Source: Ensifer sesbaniae (lineage in GTDB: Bacteria > Pseudomonadota > Alphaproteobacteria > Rhizobiales > Rhizobiaceae). Taken from it: 64,000 nt of DNA. Positions 52,265 to 61,372 of the stretch are shown here, piece by piece. Position numbers and translations under genes: made by a program. A model generated the notes under the pieces. It did no database searches. It was given only the letters and a program-made list of their open reading frames with translations, and had not been told where the DNA came from. The stretch is from assembly GCF_013283665.1 (NCBI RefSeq), contig NZ_JABEKU010000001.1, positions 124,001-188,000 on the forward strand. The letters run 5' to 3'. Each line of letters opens with the position of its first letter. The stretch's first letter is position 1.

Positions 52265-53824
52265 CTACTCCGTGAAATGAGTCAGCCAGTGACGCGGCTT
52301 GTTGTCCGCCAGCTGGGCGACCCGGTCGATCTTGTTGCTCATCACCCAGGCCATTGGCTGCTGGTGCAACGGCAGCATGATCATTTCGTCCTTGACCATC
52401 TGGAGTGCCTTGGTCTGCAGCTCGAGCCGCTTCGTGCGATCCATTTCGGTCGATGCCTGGATGATCAGCTTGTCGATCTCTGGATAGCTCCAGCCACCCC
52501 AGTTGAAGACGCCCGCCTTGTCGCTTCGCGTTTCGATCATCTGGAGCAGGATCGAGTAGCTGTCGAGCATCGGCTCGTTCGCCCAGCCGATGATGTAGAC
52601 GTCAGACAGACCACCCGTGCGCTTGGGCGCCTGTGCGGCCGTCGGGCCGATGTCGAGCTGCGGCTTGAAACCGGCGCGGCTCAGCATGTTGACGATGCTC
52701 TGGCAAAGCTCCTCCTCGTTGACATAAGCCTCGTTCGTGCAGACGAGGGTGAAGGGGAGATCGCTGGCGCCGGCTTCGGCGAGCAGCTTTTTCGACAATT
52801 CGGGATCGTACGGTACCACCGTGTCCAGGGCCTCGACATATCCCGGAATCTCCGGTGCAATGATCGCGCCCGCCGTCCTAGACTTGCCGCGCATGACCCG
52901 CTTCTGGATGAGATCCTTGTCGAGCGCATGGGCGACAGCCTGGCGGACACGCAGGTCGTTGAACTTGTTGTCGACGCCGTCAGCCAGTTTCGGCTTGCGG
53001 TTGAAGCCCATCATGATGGTGCGCAGGTCGGTGCGCTCCATGACCTTCAGATTCGGCTGCGCGACAAGGCGCGGAATATCCTGTGCGGGCGCGTTCTCGG
53101 TGAAGTTGATCTCGCCCGACAACAGCGCGGCTACCCGCGTTGCGGCCGAAACGATCGGCGTGAACTCGATACGATCGATATTGGACTGCGACTTGTCCCA
53201 CCACTCGGCGTTCTTGACGAGGACGGTCTTGCTGTCAGGTGTGCGGCTCTCGAGCCTGAACGGACCGGTGCCGTTGGTGTGGTAGGTGGCGTAGCCTTCA
53301 ATCTTTTTGCCGACGTCCGTCGGCTTCAGCGAGTTATTGTCGGTGAGCCAGGTAAGATCGAAAATGTGGATGTTGGTCAGGTCGTTCAGCAGCAGCGGAT
53401 AGGGGCCGGTGAGTTCGATATCGACGGTGTGGTCATCGACCTTCTTTGCCGACTTGTAGGCCGGAAGGTTGCCGCGGAGCGGAGAGGCTGGATCGCTGAC
53501 CCGAGTGAGAGAGGCGATCACGTCGTCCGCGGTGAAGTCGGCCCCGTCGTGGAACTTGACGCCCTCGCGCAGATGGAACCGCCAGACCGTATCCGACACG
53601 GTTTCCCAGGACGTCGCCAGCGCCGGCTCGATCTTCAGATTGGCGTCGTAGCGGACAAGCCCCTCGTAGACGTGGTTGAGGAAGGACAGCGTGTAGCTGT
53701 CACCATAGGAATAGGGATCGAGCGAATAAATGTCGCGCGAGGCGCCCCATTTCAGCGTTTCCGCATGGCCAGCCGCGGAAAGCACGGCCGACATGACGGC
53801 CGCGAGGGTCAATTTCTTGAGCAT
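52265..53824 (-). CDS. Peptide/nickel-type (DppA-like) periplasmic binding protein, orphan
   Basis: The 519-residue precursor has a signal peptide (to about residue 21) and a type II binding fold typical of family 5 SBPs (LKWGASRDIYSLDPYSYGDS, FLNHVYEGLVRYD, WRFHLREGVKFHDGADFTADDV). No matching permease or ATPase gene is adjacent on either side, so it must feed a transporter encoded elsewhere or act alone. A decayed tandem copy lies directly upstream (53911-54400). Its promoter region carries TTGT-N2-ACAA motifs like those of the importer operon. Confidence 0.88.
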   Translation of the reverse strand: MLKKLTLAAVMSAVLSAAGHAETLKWGASRDIYSLDPYSYGDSYTLSFLNHVYEGLVRYDANLKIEPALATSWETVSDTVWRFHLREGVKFHDGADFTADDVIASLTRVSDPASPLRGNLPAYKSAKKVDDHTVDIELTGPYPLLLNDLTNIHIFDLTWLTDNNSLKPTDVGKKIEGYATYHTNGTGPFRLESRTPDSKTVLVKNAEWWDKSQSNIDRIEFTPIVSAATRVAALLSGEINFTENAPAQDIPRLVAQPNLKVMERTDLRTIMMGFNRKPKLADGVDNKFNDLRVRQAVAHALDKDLIQKRVMRGKSRTAGAIIAPEIPGYVEALDTVVPYDPELSKKLLAEAGASDLPFTLVCTNEAYVNEEELCQSIVNMLSRAGFKPQLDIGPTAAQAPKRTGGLSDVYIIGWANEPMLDSYSILLQMIETRSDKAGVFNWGGWSYPEIDKLIIQASTEMDRTKRLELQTKALQMVKDEMIMLPLHQQPMAWVMSNKIDRVAQLADNKPRHWLTHFTE

Positions 53825-53910
53825 TCTGCAGTTCTCCCTGGTTGAGGTTACCTATCCCGTGAAGGGGGATCTTCGTCTTTGAAGGCAAGGACGACCCGCA
53901 AGCCGTATGT

Positions 53911-54400
53911 CTAATCGGCGACACGGGTCGGCCAGTGTCGCGACTTGTTGTCGGCGCGGACATGACCTGCTCGATCCTGTCGGCCATCGGCCGCAGGAGC
54001 AGCGGGATCATGCGTCCTGGCCACCAGCTTAGGCGCCGCCGTTTCGATGCCAGACGCTCTTGGCGGTCGAGTTCCTTGGCCAGCGAGGCCATCAAATCGT
54101 CAGCGTTGGAATCCGCACCGTCATTTGACGTTCTGGCACAGCTTGAGGCGTCGAAGCTCGTCGTCGATCGACGGCCAGTCGATAGCCGGCGCAGACACCA
54201 CCTTCAGCTCAGGCTCGTTCCCGCACCAATCCTTCATGAATGTGGTTGAGGAACGCGCGGTTCGATGTCGGGCGTGGGAATAGGGATCGAATGAGAGATG
54301 TCTCGCGGGCCGGCCCGGCGGAGCGTGTCGGCATGTGCGGCCGTCGCCAAAAGTCCCGCGGATACGCGGTCGCGATGTTCCTGCAAAGACGTTGCATTAA
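53911..54400 (-). pseudogene. Decayed, internally deleted duplicate of the orphan binding protein
   Basis: On the minus strand the N-terminal part reads FLNHIHEGLVRERA near 54240, against FLNHVYEGLVRYDA in the intact gene, after a signal-peptide-like AAHADTL in another frame. The C-terminal part reads KELDRQERLASKRRRL, MIPLLLRPMADRIEQV and, after a frame change, RADNKSRHWPTRVAD then TAG at 53913-53911, against DNKPRHWLTHFTE in the intact gene. Most of the middle is deleted and several frameshifts are needed. It is a dead tandem duplicate. Confidence 0.75.
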
Positions 54401-54457
54401 CACTGGCTCCTCCCTAGCTCGTGTCTTGCTGATGGCACCATCGCACACAGGGATGGT

Positions 54458-54513
54458 TTGTCAACGATTTTGTCGACAATTATGCGTACTGTTTACATTA
54501 GGTTTGTTGACAA
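54458..54513. promoter_or_regulatory. Cluster of TTGT-N2-ACAA-type operator motifs
   Basis: TTGTCAAC (54458-54465), the perfect palindrome TTGTCGACAA (54470-54479) and GTTGACAA (54506-54513, the reverse of TTGTCAAC) lie in an AT-rich stretch just upstream of the decayed and intact binding-protein genes. They match the motif pair in front of the importer operon. Confidence 0.55.
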
Positions 54514-54864
54514 TCGTAGGCGGCCGGACCTCACCGCTGTTGCGGGTTGGTCACAGGCAGGTGTGTCGGCCAACATGGGCGGGGCGACCCGCCCGCGCGC
54601 CCCGACCGGCAGCCTCCGCATTTTCACCTTTTGGAACAATACGACGGACGAAGCGATCTGCTTTCAGCAGGTCCGGGATCGGCCCGCAAGCGGAACCGAT
54701 CGGTTGTTGCGGCGTTGGGATTAGCCGGTGGCTGACACAAAAAAGTCGGAGCCGCGGGTCATGGCCCCCTTGGGACGCGCGAACAGGCGCGCCGCCCGAT
54801 CGGCTTTGACGCGGGCGATAAGCGCAACTGGCGCGGGGACCTCAGAATAAGAGGAAGAAAGATC
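54514..54864. other. Intergenic stretch upstream of the OmpA-family gene
   Basis: No conserved frame is seen. It should hold the promoter of the gene at 54865; AAGAGGAAGAAAG just before that start is its ribosome-binding site. Confidence 0.4.
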
Positions 54865-57042
54865 ATGTCGATTCGATCCAAACTTTTCGCAACGGTGGCA
54901 TGGCCTGTATTCGCCGTATCATTCGCTATGCAGCCGGCGCTGGCGGAGAGCTTGAAGGCGCCGTTTCAGGTAGCGCAGGAAGGGGCCGACCAGCCGTCGC
55001 CCGAGGACTTGCTGCTGCTCAAGAAGCGCAAGAAGCAGCGTGCCGCCGAGGAAGGGCAGACAGAACAGCAGCAACCACAGGCCGATGAGCCGCAGCGCCA
55101 GGTAGAAGAGCCGGTGCGCAAGAAGCGTAAACAGCAGGCCGAAGAACAGCAGCCCGGCATCGAGGAAAGCGCACCGCGGCAGGCTGAGGAACTGCAGGCA
55201 CCTGTGCGCAAGAAGCGCAAACAGCAGGCCGAAGAACAGCAGCCCGGCGTAGAGAAAAGCGCACCCCGGCAGGCTGAAGAACTGCAGGCACCTGTGCGCA
55301 AGAAGCGCAAGCAGCAAGCCGAAGACCAGCAGCCCGGCGTAGAGGAAAGCGCACCGCGGCAGGCTGAGGAACTGCAGGCACCTGCGCGCAAGAAGCGCAA
55401 GCAGCAAGCCGAAGACCAGCAGCCCGGCGTAGAGGAAAGCGCACCGCGGCAGGCTGAGGAGCAGCAAGCACCTGTGCCGAAGAAGCGCCAGCAGCAGGCC
55501 GAAGAACAGCAGCCCGGCGTAGAGGAAGGCACCCCTCAGAAGGCCGAGGAACAGCAGGTACCTGTGCCCAAGAAGCGCAAGCAGCAGGCTGAAGGACAGC
55601 AACCGGAGGAGCAGAAGGCCATCGAACAGCGTGCCTCACCGAAAGGCGCAACCGCTCAACCCTCCGCCGAGCAGCCAACGCCGCAGACCGGCGAAGGTGA
55701 GCAGCAGCCGGATCCGGGGACCGAACAACCCGCAACGGCCGAGCAGCGCCAGGGTGAGGAACCTCAGGCCAAGCCCGCTCCGATCGTCGTCGACAAGCGC
55801 ACGAAGGAAGAGAAGCGCAAGATCGCCCAGGATCCTGCGGCGACCGACGAAACCGTGGTGCTTCCCGTCGATAACGGCGCGGCTGTGCTCGACAGTGACA
55901 AGGACGCCGACAACGCCGGTGGCGAGCGGGCGCGCGAGGCCCGGCGCAAACAGCGCGAAAAACTGCGCGCCCAGGAGAAGAACGTAGCACCGCCGACCGA
56001 CGACGCCGCGGCCCAGGCGGAGATTCCGGCCGAGGTGCGGCAGGCGGCTCCAAAGAGGATCGCGGCTGCGATGAAGGAAGAGGGCGAGCGCGTCGAAGCG
56101 GCGCCGGCCTTCGCCGTCCCGGAGACGACGAACATTGTCAACAACACGGTGATCAACAATACGACGGTCAACAACACGACGAACGTGACCGAGGTGCAGG
56201 TGGTCGAGAGGGTCGACGATCGCGTTGTCCTCGGCGTCGGTGACCAGATCTTCGTGCGTGGCGACGATCGGCCGAGGCTCCGCCGCGATTCCGAGGAGAG
56301 CTACTACGATCAGCTGTCGCGCGGCCGCGTTCGTGAAACGATCGTTCGCCCGGGTGGCTACCAGATCGTCACGGTCTACGATCGGTACGGCAACATCCTG
56401 CAGCGTTCGCGCATCGACCGCGACGGCAACGAATATGTGCTGATCTACGCACCGGACTATCAGGAGGAACGTCCGGCGATCATCGACGTCGGTTACGACC
56501 TGCCGCCGATGCGCCTGACGATTCCGGTCGACGAGTACATCGTCGATTACTCGGAAGAACCGGATCTGGACTACTACGAATTTCTGTCCGAGCCGCCGGT
56601 CGAACAGGTCGAGCGAGTCTATACGATCGATGAGGTCCGCAATTCGGCCCGCCTCCGTGACAAGGTCCGGCGCATCGATCTCGACACGATCCACTTCGCG
56701 ACGGGTAGCGCCGAAGTATCGATGTCCCAGGCAAAGACACTGCGAAAGGTCGCCGACGCAATGCAGAAGATCCTCGACAAGGATCCCGGTGAAACCTTCT
56801 TCATCGAGGGGCACACGGACGCTGTCGGTTCCGACCGCTCGAACCTGGTGCTCTCCGACGAGCGCGCCGAGTCCGTCGCAGTCCTCCTGACCGAGGTCTA
56901 TGGCATCCCGGCGGAAAACCTGGTCACTCAAGGCTATGGTGAGCGCTTCCTGAAGATCCGCACGCAGGAGCCGGAGGAGGAAAACCGCCGTGTGACCATC
57001 CGCCGCGTGACACCGCTGGTGCGCCCAGTGGCGCAGCGGTAA
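54865..57042 (+). CDS. Large OmpA-family outer-membrane protein with Lys/Gln-rich tandem repeats
   Basis: The 725-residue precursor has a signal peptide (to about residue 27, ALAES). A highly charged, Gln/Lys/Glu-rich region (about 40-380) holds five full and one partial copy of a 30-residue repeat with core VRKKRKQQAEEQQPG. A segment rich in Asn/Thr (NNTVINNTTVNNTTN) follows, then a Tyr/Arg/Asp-rich region and a C-terminal OmpA peptidoglycan-binding domain (about 600-720; FATGSAEVS, IEGHTDAVGS, LSDERAESVAVLL). The OmpA part anchors to the cell wall; the repeat region may span the periplasm or bind polyanions. An 18-bp perfect hairpin follows the gene. Confidence 0.88.
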   Translation: MSIRSKLFATVAWPVFAVSFAMQPALAESLKAPFQVAQEGADQPSPEDLLLLKKRKKQRAAEEGQTEQQQPQADEPQRQVEEPVRKKRKQQAEEQQPGIEESAPRQAEELQAPVRKKRKQQAEEQQPGVEKSAPRQAEELQAPVRKKRKQQAEDQQPGVEESAPRQAEELQAPARKKRKQQAEDQQPGVEESAPRQAEEQQAPVPKKRQQQAEEQQPGVEEGTPQKAEEQQVPVPKKRKQQAEGQQPEEQKAIEQRASPKGATAQPSAEQPTPQTGEGEQQPDPGTEQPATAEQRQGEEPQAKPAPIVVDKRTKEEKRKIAQDPAATDETVVLPVDNGAAVLDSDKDADNAGGERAREARRKQREKLRAQEKNVAPPTDDAAAQAEIPAEVRQAAPKRIAAAMKEEGERVEAAPAFAVPETTNIVNNTVINNTTVNNTTNVTEVQVVERVDDRVVLGVGDQIFVRGDDRPRLRRDSEESYYDQLSRGRVRETIVRPGGYQIVTVYDRYGNILQRSRIDRDGNEYVLIYAPDYQEERPAIIDVGYDLPPMRLTIPVDEYIVDYSEEPDLDYYEFLSEPPVEQVERVYTIDEVRNSARLRDKVRRIDLDTIHFATGSAEVSMSQAKTLRKVADAMQKILDKDPGETFFIEGHTDAVGSDRSNLVLSDERAESVAVLLTEVYGIPAENLVTQGYGERFLKIRTQEPEEENRRVTIRRVTPLVRPVAQR
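55108..55605 (+). repeat. 90-bp in-frame tandem repeat (five full copies plus a partial sixth)
   Basis: Units begin at 55108, 55198, 55288, 55378 and 55468, each 90 bp and coding 30 residues, with a partial unit from 55558. Copies 2 to 4 are nearly identical at the DNA level, and the outer copies are more diverged, as expected from recent unequal crossing-over or slippage. Confidence 0.9.
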
Positions 57043-57046
57043 CGGA

Positions 57047-57092
57047 AATCTGCATCGCCATGCGCATGAAAAGCCGCATGGCGATGCAGATT
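57047..57092. terminator. Strong hairpin after the OmpA-family gene
   Basis: AATCTGCATCGCCATGCG (57047-57064) and its exact complement (57075-57092) form an 18-bp stem with a 10-base loop. No T-run follows, so it may be a Rho-type or bidirectional terminator, or a palindromic repeat. Confidence 0.7.
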
Positions 57093-57416
57093 CTGATGAC
57101 CTCCTGTGGCCGCCTGCTGGTTATTGCCGATCACAGGAATGCGAAGTGATGATCGACCCGATCAAGCAACGAACTCTGCAAAACCACTCAGATACCGGCT
57201 GTGAATGCCGGTCCAGCCCCCCACTATTTCTGCTCTGGCTCGCCCCGTGAGCCACAAAGCTGCCGTTCAATGGTCAGCAAATTGCCCCGGTACCGCCGCA
57301 GCGAGCCCTTGCAAGGGCTTCATCGTTCCGGCCGCGTTCGGTATCCGGCCGACGTGAGGGGCGATTGAAGGCAGTTCCGCTGCCGATCACGTCATGCACA
57401 TCACAGAGGAACGAAT
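57093..57416. other. Intergenic stretch, no gene seen
   Basis: No conserved frame or repeat was noticed. It must include the promoter of the DUF4168 gene; GAGGAAC precedes its start. Confidence 0.4.
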
Positions 57417-57842
57417 ATGATGACTCGTTACACATCCATTGCGTCGCTGACGGCTGCAATCTTCAGCGTCATGGTCTTCACTCCGGCATCTGCCCTTGAA
57501 ATTGCTCAGGCGCAAGAGACGCAGCCGACGCAGGGACAGACCGACAACAAGGGCACGGGGGCCGTCATCAGCGATCAAAAGATCGAAGCCTTTGCTGTTG
57601 CCTATCTGCAGGTCGACAAGGTCAGGCAGGAATATTCCGCAAAGATAGAAGCGACATCGGACGCGGCGGCAAAGAAAGCGCTGGAGACCGAAGGCAGCAA
57701 GAAAATGGTCGAAGCCGTCAAGGCCTCGCCGTCCATTTCGGTCGAAGAATATTCGGCGATCCTTACCGCGGCGCAGAGCGATCCGGCCGTCGCCAAGAAG
57801 GTCCAGGCAGAACTTCAAAAGACGGCTCCGGCACAGCAATAG
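57417..57842 (+). CDS. DUF4168 domain secreted protein
   Basis: The 141-residue precursor has a signal peptide (about 1-30) and a helical domain with ISDQKIEAFAVAYLQVDKV and VSVEEYSAILTAAQSDPAVAKKV-like helices that match DUF4168. Family members are periplasmic or exported, of unknown role. GAGGAAC precedes the ATG; a second in-frame ATG follows at once. Confidence 0.82.
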   Translation: MMTRYTSIASLTAAIFSVMVFTPASALEIAQAQETQPTQGQTDNKGTGAVISDQKIEAFAVAYLQVDKVRQEYSAKIEATSDAAAKKALETEGSKKMVEAVKASPSISVEEYSAILTAAQSDPAVAKKVQAELQKTAPAQQ

Positions 57843-57851
57843 ATGACTTCG

Positions 57852-57906
57852 GCGGCAATCGGATTGCCGCACTCTGCGCGTAGCCCGCGGGATCACCTTG
57901 CGGGCT
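57852..57906. terminator. Two successive hairpins after the DUF4168 gene
   Basis: GCGGCAAT (57852-57859) pairs with ATTGCCGC (57863-57870), and AGCCCGC (57882-57888) pairs with GCGGGCT (57900-57906), the second followed by TCTC. They probably end the DUF4168 transcript. Confidence 0.55.
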
Positions 57907-58065
57907 TCTCGCCGCCAAGCGCCGGATGCGAACGCGATCACCGGCTTCGCTATCGGTGACGCCTTCTTATGATCCGAAAGGGCGGGGAACGGCATCCGGA
58001 GCGTAAAGTCGTTCGGGGAGTGTAAAAGTTAAACCTGCTTGTTCAGCCAGTCCAAACCAACTCCT

Positions 58066-58281
58066 TCACTGCAACCAGGATGCCCGTGCATCCTCATCAT
58101 GAGCGAGGAATTGCGTCAGGGCTGAAAGCAATGCCTCCGCACTGTAGCGATCGAGCAAGACCTCGATTGTTCCGCCGGTCGAGCCGGCGAGTTCGAAAGT
58201 GCCCAGAAGCGGGTCGCTCGACAATACACTGACGGCGCTGCCGTGGAACTCGGCGTTCATTGTGATCTCGGAGTCCTTCAT
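58066..58281 (-). CDS. Small hypothetical protein
   Basis: The 71-residue acidic protein starts MKDSEITMNAEFHGSAVSVL with a GGAGAGAG site and an AT-rich promoter-like stretch upstream (TTATAATATATTC near 58308). It contains GTFELAGSTGGTIEVLLDRYSAEALLSALTQF, which looks like a compact alpha/beta unit. I do not recognise the family. The start at 58281 is chosen over a longer frame on the strength of the ribosome-binding site. Confidence 0.6.
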   Translation of the reverse strand: MKDSEITMNAEFHGSAVSVLSSDPLLGTFELAGSTGGTIEVLLDRYSAEALLSALTQFLAHDEDARASWLQ

Positions 58282-58425
58282 GGTTCTCTCTCCAAGGTTA
58301 TATGAGTAGATTATAATATATTCGAGAGCGAACTGAAGAAGGATTCTGGGGCTGGCGTCTGGATTTCGACCGTGAGCAAGCGGCAAGGCCAGCCGCTCAC
58401 GCCTCCCTGTCGTATGACCTCACGA

Positions 58426-59256
58426 TCACACCTTGCGCTCCGGCTGCGCAATGAGTTCATCGGTATTGGCCAGAAGCCGCCGCACGGCGGTGCGGGCCGC
58501 GTTCGGGCGTCGAAGGCGAATGCTTTTCTCGATGTTCTCATGGAGTTTCAGGGCATGGACGGAGCTGCTGTCCTCCCGAGTTACCAATTGGAAAAGGTGG
58601 TTGAGCGCAGATTCGATCAGCGCCCCCAGTGGTACCAGGAGATCGTTTCCGGAGGCATGCAGGATTGCAAGGTGGAAGCGCGTGTCAGCCTGGATGCGGC
58701 TCTGCAACGTTGACGCCTGTTGCATGTCTCTCAATGCCGCGTTGATTTCGGCCATCTGCTCGCTGCTTCGGCGGGTGGCAGCAAGCGCCGTCGCTTCCGG
58801 CTCCAGGATGTGGCGAAATTCCTGCACGGTCTTGAGGAACTGCAGTCGGTCAGGTGAGGCCGCGTACCAACCAAGCACATCGCGATCGAGCAGGTTCCAA
58901 CGCTCCTTCGGTTCGACCCAACTTCCGATTTTCGGGCGCGAGGCAAGCAGCCCCTTAGCCATCAATATCTTGATCGCCTCTCTGACCGCAGTGCGGCTGA
59001 CGTCGAAGATTTCCGCCCATTGCGCCTCGTTCGGCAGGATCGATCCAGGCGGATAGTCGCCACGCACGATCTTGAGCCCTATGTCATCGGCAAGCGACAT
59101 GTGAACGCTGGGTCCCGACATGCGCGGCGCGTCGAGACGTCGGCTTGCACGCGCCGCCTCCACCGCGGCCGCTCCGGTGGAGACTTTTCCTGATTGTCGT
59201 TCGGCCATTTTCGTCATTTTCTCGCGTCTATGCCGCCCTGCCGCGCATTGCGTCAT
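58426..59256 (-). CDS. GntR-family regulator, FCD subfamily
   Basis: The 276-residue protein has a winged HTH (IVRGDYPPGSILPNEAQWAE, SRTAVREAIKILMAKGLL) and an FCD domain (DTRFHLAILHASGN, HALKLHENIEKSIRL). The ATG at 59256 overlaps the stop of the epimerase gene (ATGA), implying translational coupling; ATG codons at 59217 and 59208 are alternatives nearer the HTH. It is the last gene of the minus-strand sugar-type operon and probably acts at the palindrome at 62407-62419. Confidence 0.86.
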   Translation of the reverse strand: MTQCAAGRHRREKMTKMAERQSGKVSTGAAAVEAARASRRLDAPRMSGPSVHMSLADDIGLKIVRGDYPPGSILPNEAQWAEIFDVSRTAVREAIKILMAKGLLASRPKIGSWVEPKERWNLLDRDVLGWYAASPDRLQFLKTVQEFRHILEPEATALAATRRSSEQMAEINAALRDMQQASTLQSRIQADTRFHLAILHASGNDLLVPLGALIESALNHLFQLVTREDSSSVHALKLHENIEKSIRLRRPNAARTAVRRLLANTDELIAQPERKV

Positions 59257-60149
59257 CTGACGGCAACATATTTCCGCCAGCTGTGTTGCGGTTGAAAACC
59301 GAGCATCGCGCGTGCTTTGCGGTTTGATAAGAGCGTCTCGTATTCGCCGAGCTGTCCCTTGACCGGCACGCCTTGGTAGAAGCGGTCGATCAGTTCCAGG
59401 GTGGGAATGTCGGAAGACGTATCGTCGCTTGCCGCGTTGAAGACTTGGAACCCGAGGCCATCGGTTTCCACGGCCTTGAGCGTGATCTGGCCGAGGTCGC
59501 GCGCATCGACATAGCTCCAGGCAATGCGCTTGCGAAAGCCCGGATCCGCGAACCAGCTTGGGAAGAGATGGTATTCGTGCGGCTCGATGACATTGCCGAT
59601 CCGCAACGCATAGATGTCGGCGCCGCTCCTGAGTGCAAAGGCGCGCGCGGTCTTTTCGTTGACGACCTTGGAAAGCGCATAGCTATCCATCGGGTCGACA
59701 TCATAGTCTTCGTCGAGCGGAAAATAGCGAGGGTTCCGCGGCTCGTTGGCGAAGACGAGGCCGTAGGTCGTCTCACTCGATGCAATGACGATCTTGCGGA
59801 TGCCAAGCTTTACCGCCGCCTCAATGACATTGTAGGTGCCCATCGCATTGACGCGGAAGAGCTCGTTGTCGGGGGCGATCAGGATGCGCGGGATTGCGGC
59901 AAAGTGGACGACGGCATCGATTGGCTGTGGTGCGAGCGACGGATCGAATTCGTGCAGGCCCGTGTAACTCGACAGCGCGTTGAACACCTGGCCGCTGTCT
60001 GTGATGTCGGTGAGCAGCGTGCGCACCTTCGGGTTGTCGAGGGGCCTTGTGTCGAGGTTGAGAATCTGGTGGCCGTGCTCGACGAGGTATTGTACGACAT
60101 GGCGGCCGGCCTTGCCGCTGCCTCCGGTGAAGATGATCCGCTTGCTCAT
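59253..60149 (-). CDS. NAD-dependent epimerase/dehydratase (extended SDR)
   Basis: The 298-residue protein starts MSKRIIFTGGSGKAGRHVV (NAD-binding TGGxGxxG) and has the SDR active site YALSK with an upstream Ser (IASSETTYG). It resembles sugar or uronate dehydrogenases and epimerases. The start at 60149 has GGAG. It follows the binding-protein gene after 183 bp on the same strand and overlaps gntR by four bases. The substrate is presumably derived from the sugar imported by the nearby ABC system. Confidence 0.85.
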   Translation of the reverse strand: MSKRIIFTGGSGKAGRHVVQYLVEHGHQILNLDTRPLDNPKVRTLLTDITDSGQVFNALSSYTGLHEFDPSLAPQPIDAVVHFAAIPRILIAPDNELFRVNAMGTYNVIEAAVKLGIRKIVIASSETTYGLVFANEPRNPRYFPLDEDYDVDPMDSYALSKVVNEKTARAFALRSGADIYALRIGNVIEPHEYHLFPSWFADPGFRKRIAWSYVDARDLGQITLKAVETDGLGFQVFNAASDDTSSDIPTLELIDRFYQGVPVKGQLGEYETLLSNRKARAMLGFQPQHSWRKYVAVR

Positions 60150-60332
60150 TGTATTCTCCATATCCTGCAAGATTGGTGGATGATCCCTATCGATGATAGT
60201 TCGCAAGGGGGATCTTCCAAGCGGCGTCGTTACAGGTTGCCGCGGCCAGCCAGCAAGACGGGGCGCTGACCGCGGTCGTAGCGGATAGGGCGATGGCCCG
60301 GGGAACTCGTCAAAGGGCGCCCCGGCGGCGAT

Positions 60333-61325
60333 TTACTTCTGGATGCAGGTGTCCGCCGTGTCCTTGGTGCATTCGTCGAGACCCGTGAATACCGGATCTT
60401 CCACCGGTTTGCCGGCAATGAGGTCCATCATGACCGACGGCGCCTTGTAGCCCATTTCGAACGGGCGCTGGCCGACGAGCGCAGTTACGAGGCCTTCCTT
60501 GGCAATCGCCACTTCCTCGCCGATCGTGTCTGCCGCGCCGATGACGAATTCATTCTTGGCGATTTTGTCCGCCATCGGTTTGAACAGGTCGCGATAGGGT
60601 TGCGGTGCCCCGAAAAGCGGCCAGCCGCCCATGATGCCGAAGGCGTCGAGATCGGGATTGGCAGCGAGGATATCCGTCATCGCCTGCACGCCCTTGGCGC
60701 CGTCGTCATTGGTAAAGACCGGGCAACCTGCGACCTCCGTCCAGCCGCCTTCGCCCTTCAGTTCGGTCAGCCCTTCTTTCCCGGTGAGAACGTCACGCAT
60801 TCCCTGGGCACGCCGCAGGATGTTGTCGGCACCAGGGTTGCCTTCGATCGTGCAGATCTTGCCGCCGTTCGGTTTGGCCTTCTTGATGTATTCGGCGATC
60901 CGCGCCCCCATCATGTAGTTGTCGGTGCCGAGATAGGTCTTGCGCAAGCCCGCATCCTCCTTCGCGAGGTCGGCGTCGAGTGTCATGACCGGGATTGTCG
61001 GGTTGGCTGTCTTCAGTGTCTGGGCAATCAGCTTGGCGTTGGATGGCGAAATGGCGATCGCAGCCGTGCTGGACTTGCCGAGCATATCCTGGACGATCTG
61101 CGCCTCGCCGGCTTCGTCGGAGGTCGACGCAGGGCCGGTATAGAAGCACTCATATTCCGAGCTTGTGTTTTCCTTGTTCCACTTCTGGCATCCCTGATTG
61201 ATTGCCTCGAAGAACGGATTGTCGAGGCCCTTGACGACAATGACGAGCTGCTTCTTCGACTGGGCTCCGGCGGGGCCGGTGGCCAGCGCGAGTGCTGCAA
61301 CTGCAAGCACCAATGCTTTCCTCAT
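60333..61325 (-). CDS. Sugar-type periplasmic binding protein (ribose/TorT class)
   Basis: The 330-residue precursor has a signal peptide (to about residue 21) and a type I periplasmic binding fold (KKQLVIVVKGLDNPFFEAINQG, IAISPSNAKLIAQTL, LDADLAKEDAGL). The C-terminus holds two cysteines (LDECTKDTADTC) that may form a disulfide. It is the receptor for the divergent ATPase and permease genes at 62559 and 63343. The start has GGGAGG. Confidence 0.9.
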   Translation of the reverse strand: MRKALVLAVAALALATGPAGAQSKKQLVIVVKGLDNPFFEAINQGCQKWNKENTSSEYECFYTGPASTSDEAGEAQIVQDMLGKSSTAAIAISPSNAKLIAQTLKTANPTIPVMTLDADLAKEDAGLRKTYLGTDNYMMGARIAEYIKKAKPNGGKICTIEGNPGADNILRRAQGMRDVLTGKEGLTELKGEGGWTEVAGCPVFTNDDGAKGVQAMTDILAANPDLDAFGIMGGWPLFGAPQPYRDLFKPMADKIAKNEFVIGAADTIGEEVAIAKEGLVTALVGQRPFEMGYKAPSVMMDLIAGKPVEDPVFTGLDECTKDTADTCIQK

Positions 61326-61372
61326 TCTATCCTCCCGTTGAACAAGCGGACACTATCCGTCCGCGGCACAAA

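Noticed and set aside
54919-55602. 227-codon minus-strand frame opposite the OmpA-family repeat region
   Set aside because: Its Leu/Cys/Phe-rich repeats are the antisense of the 90-bp Gln/Lys-coding repeat; there is no ribosome-binding site and no homology.
55108-55605. Regular repeats considered as a CRISPR array
   Set aside because: The units are contiguous, in frame and without unique spacers; they are a coding tandem repeat.
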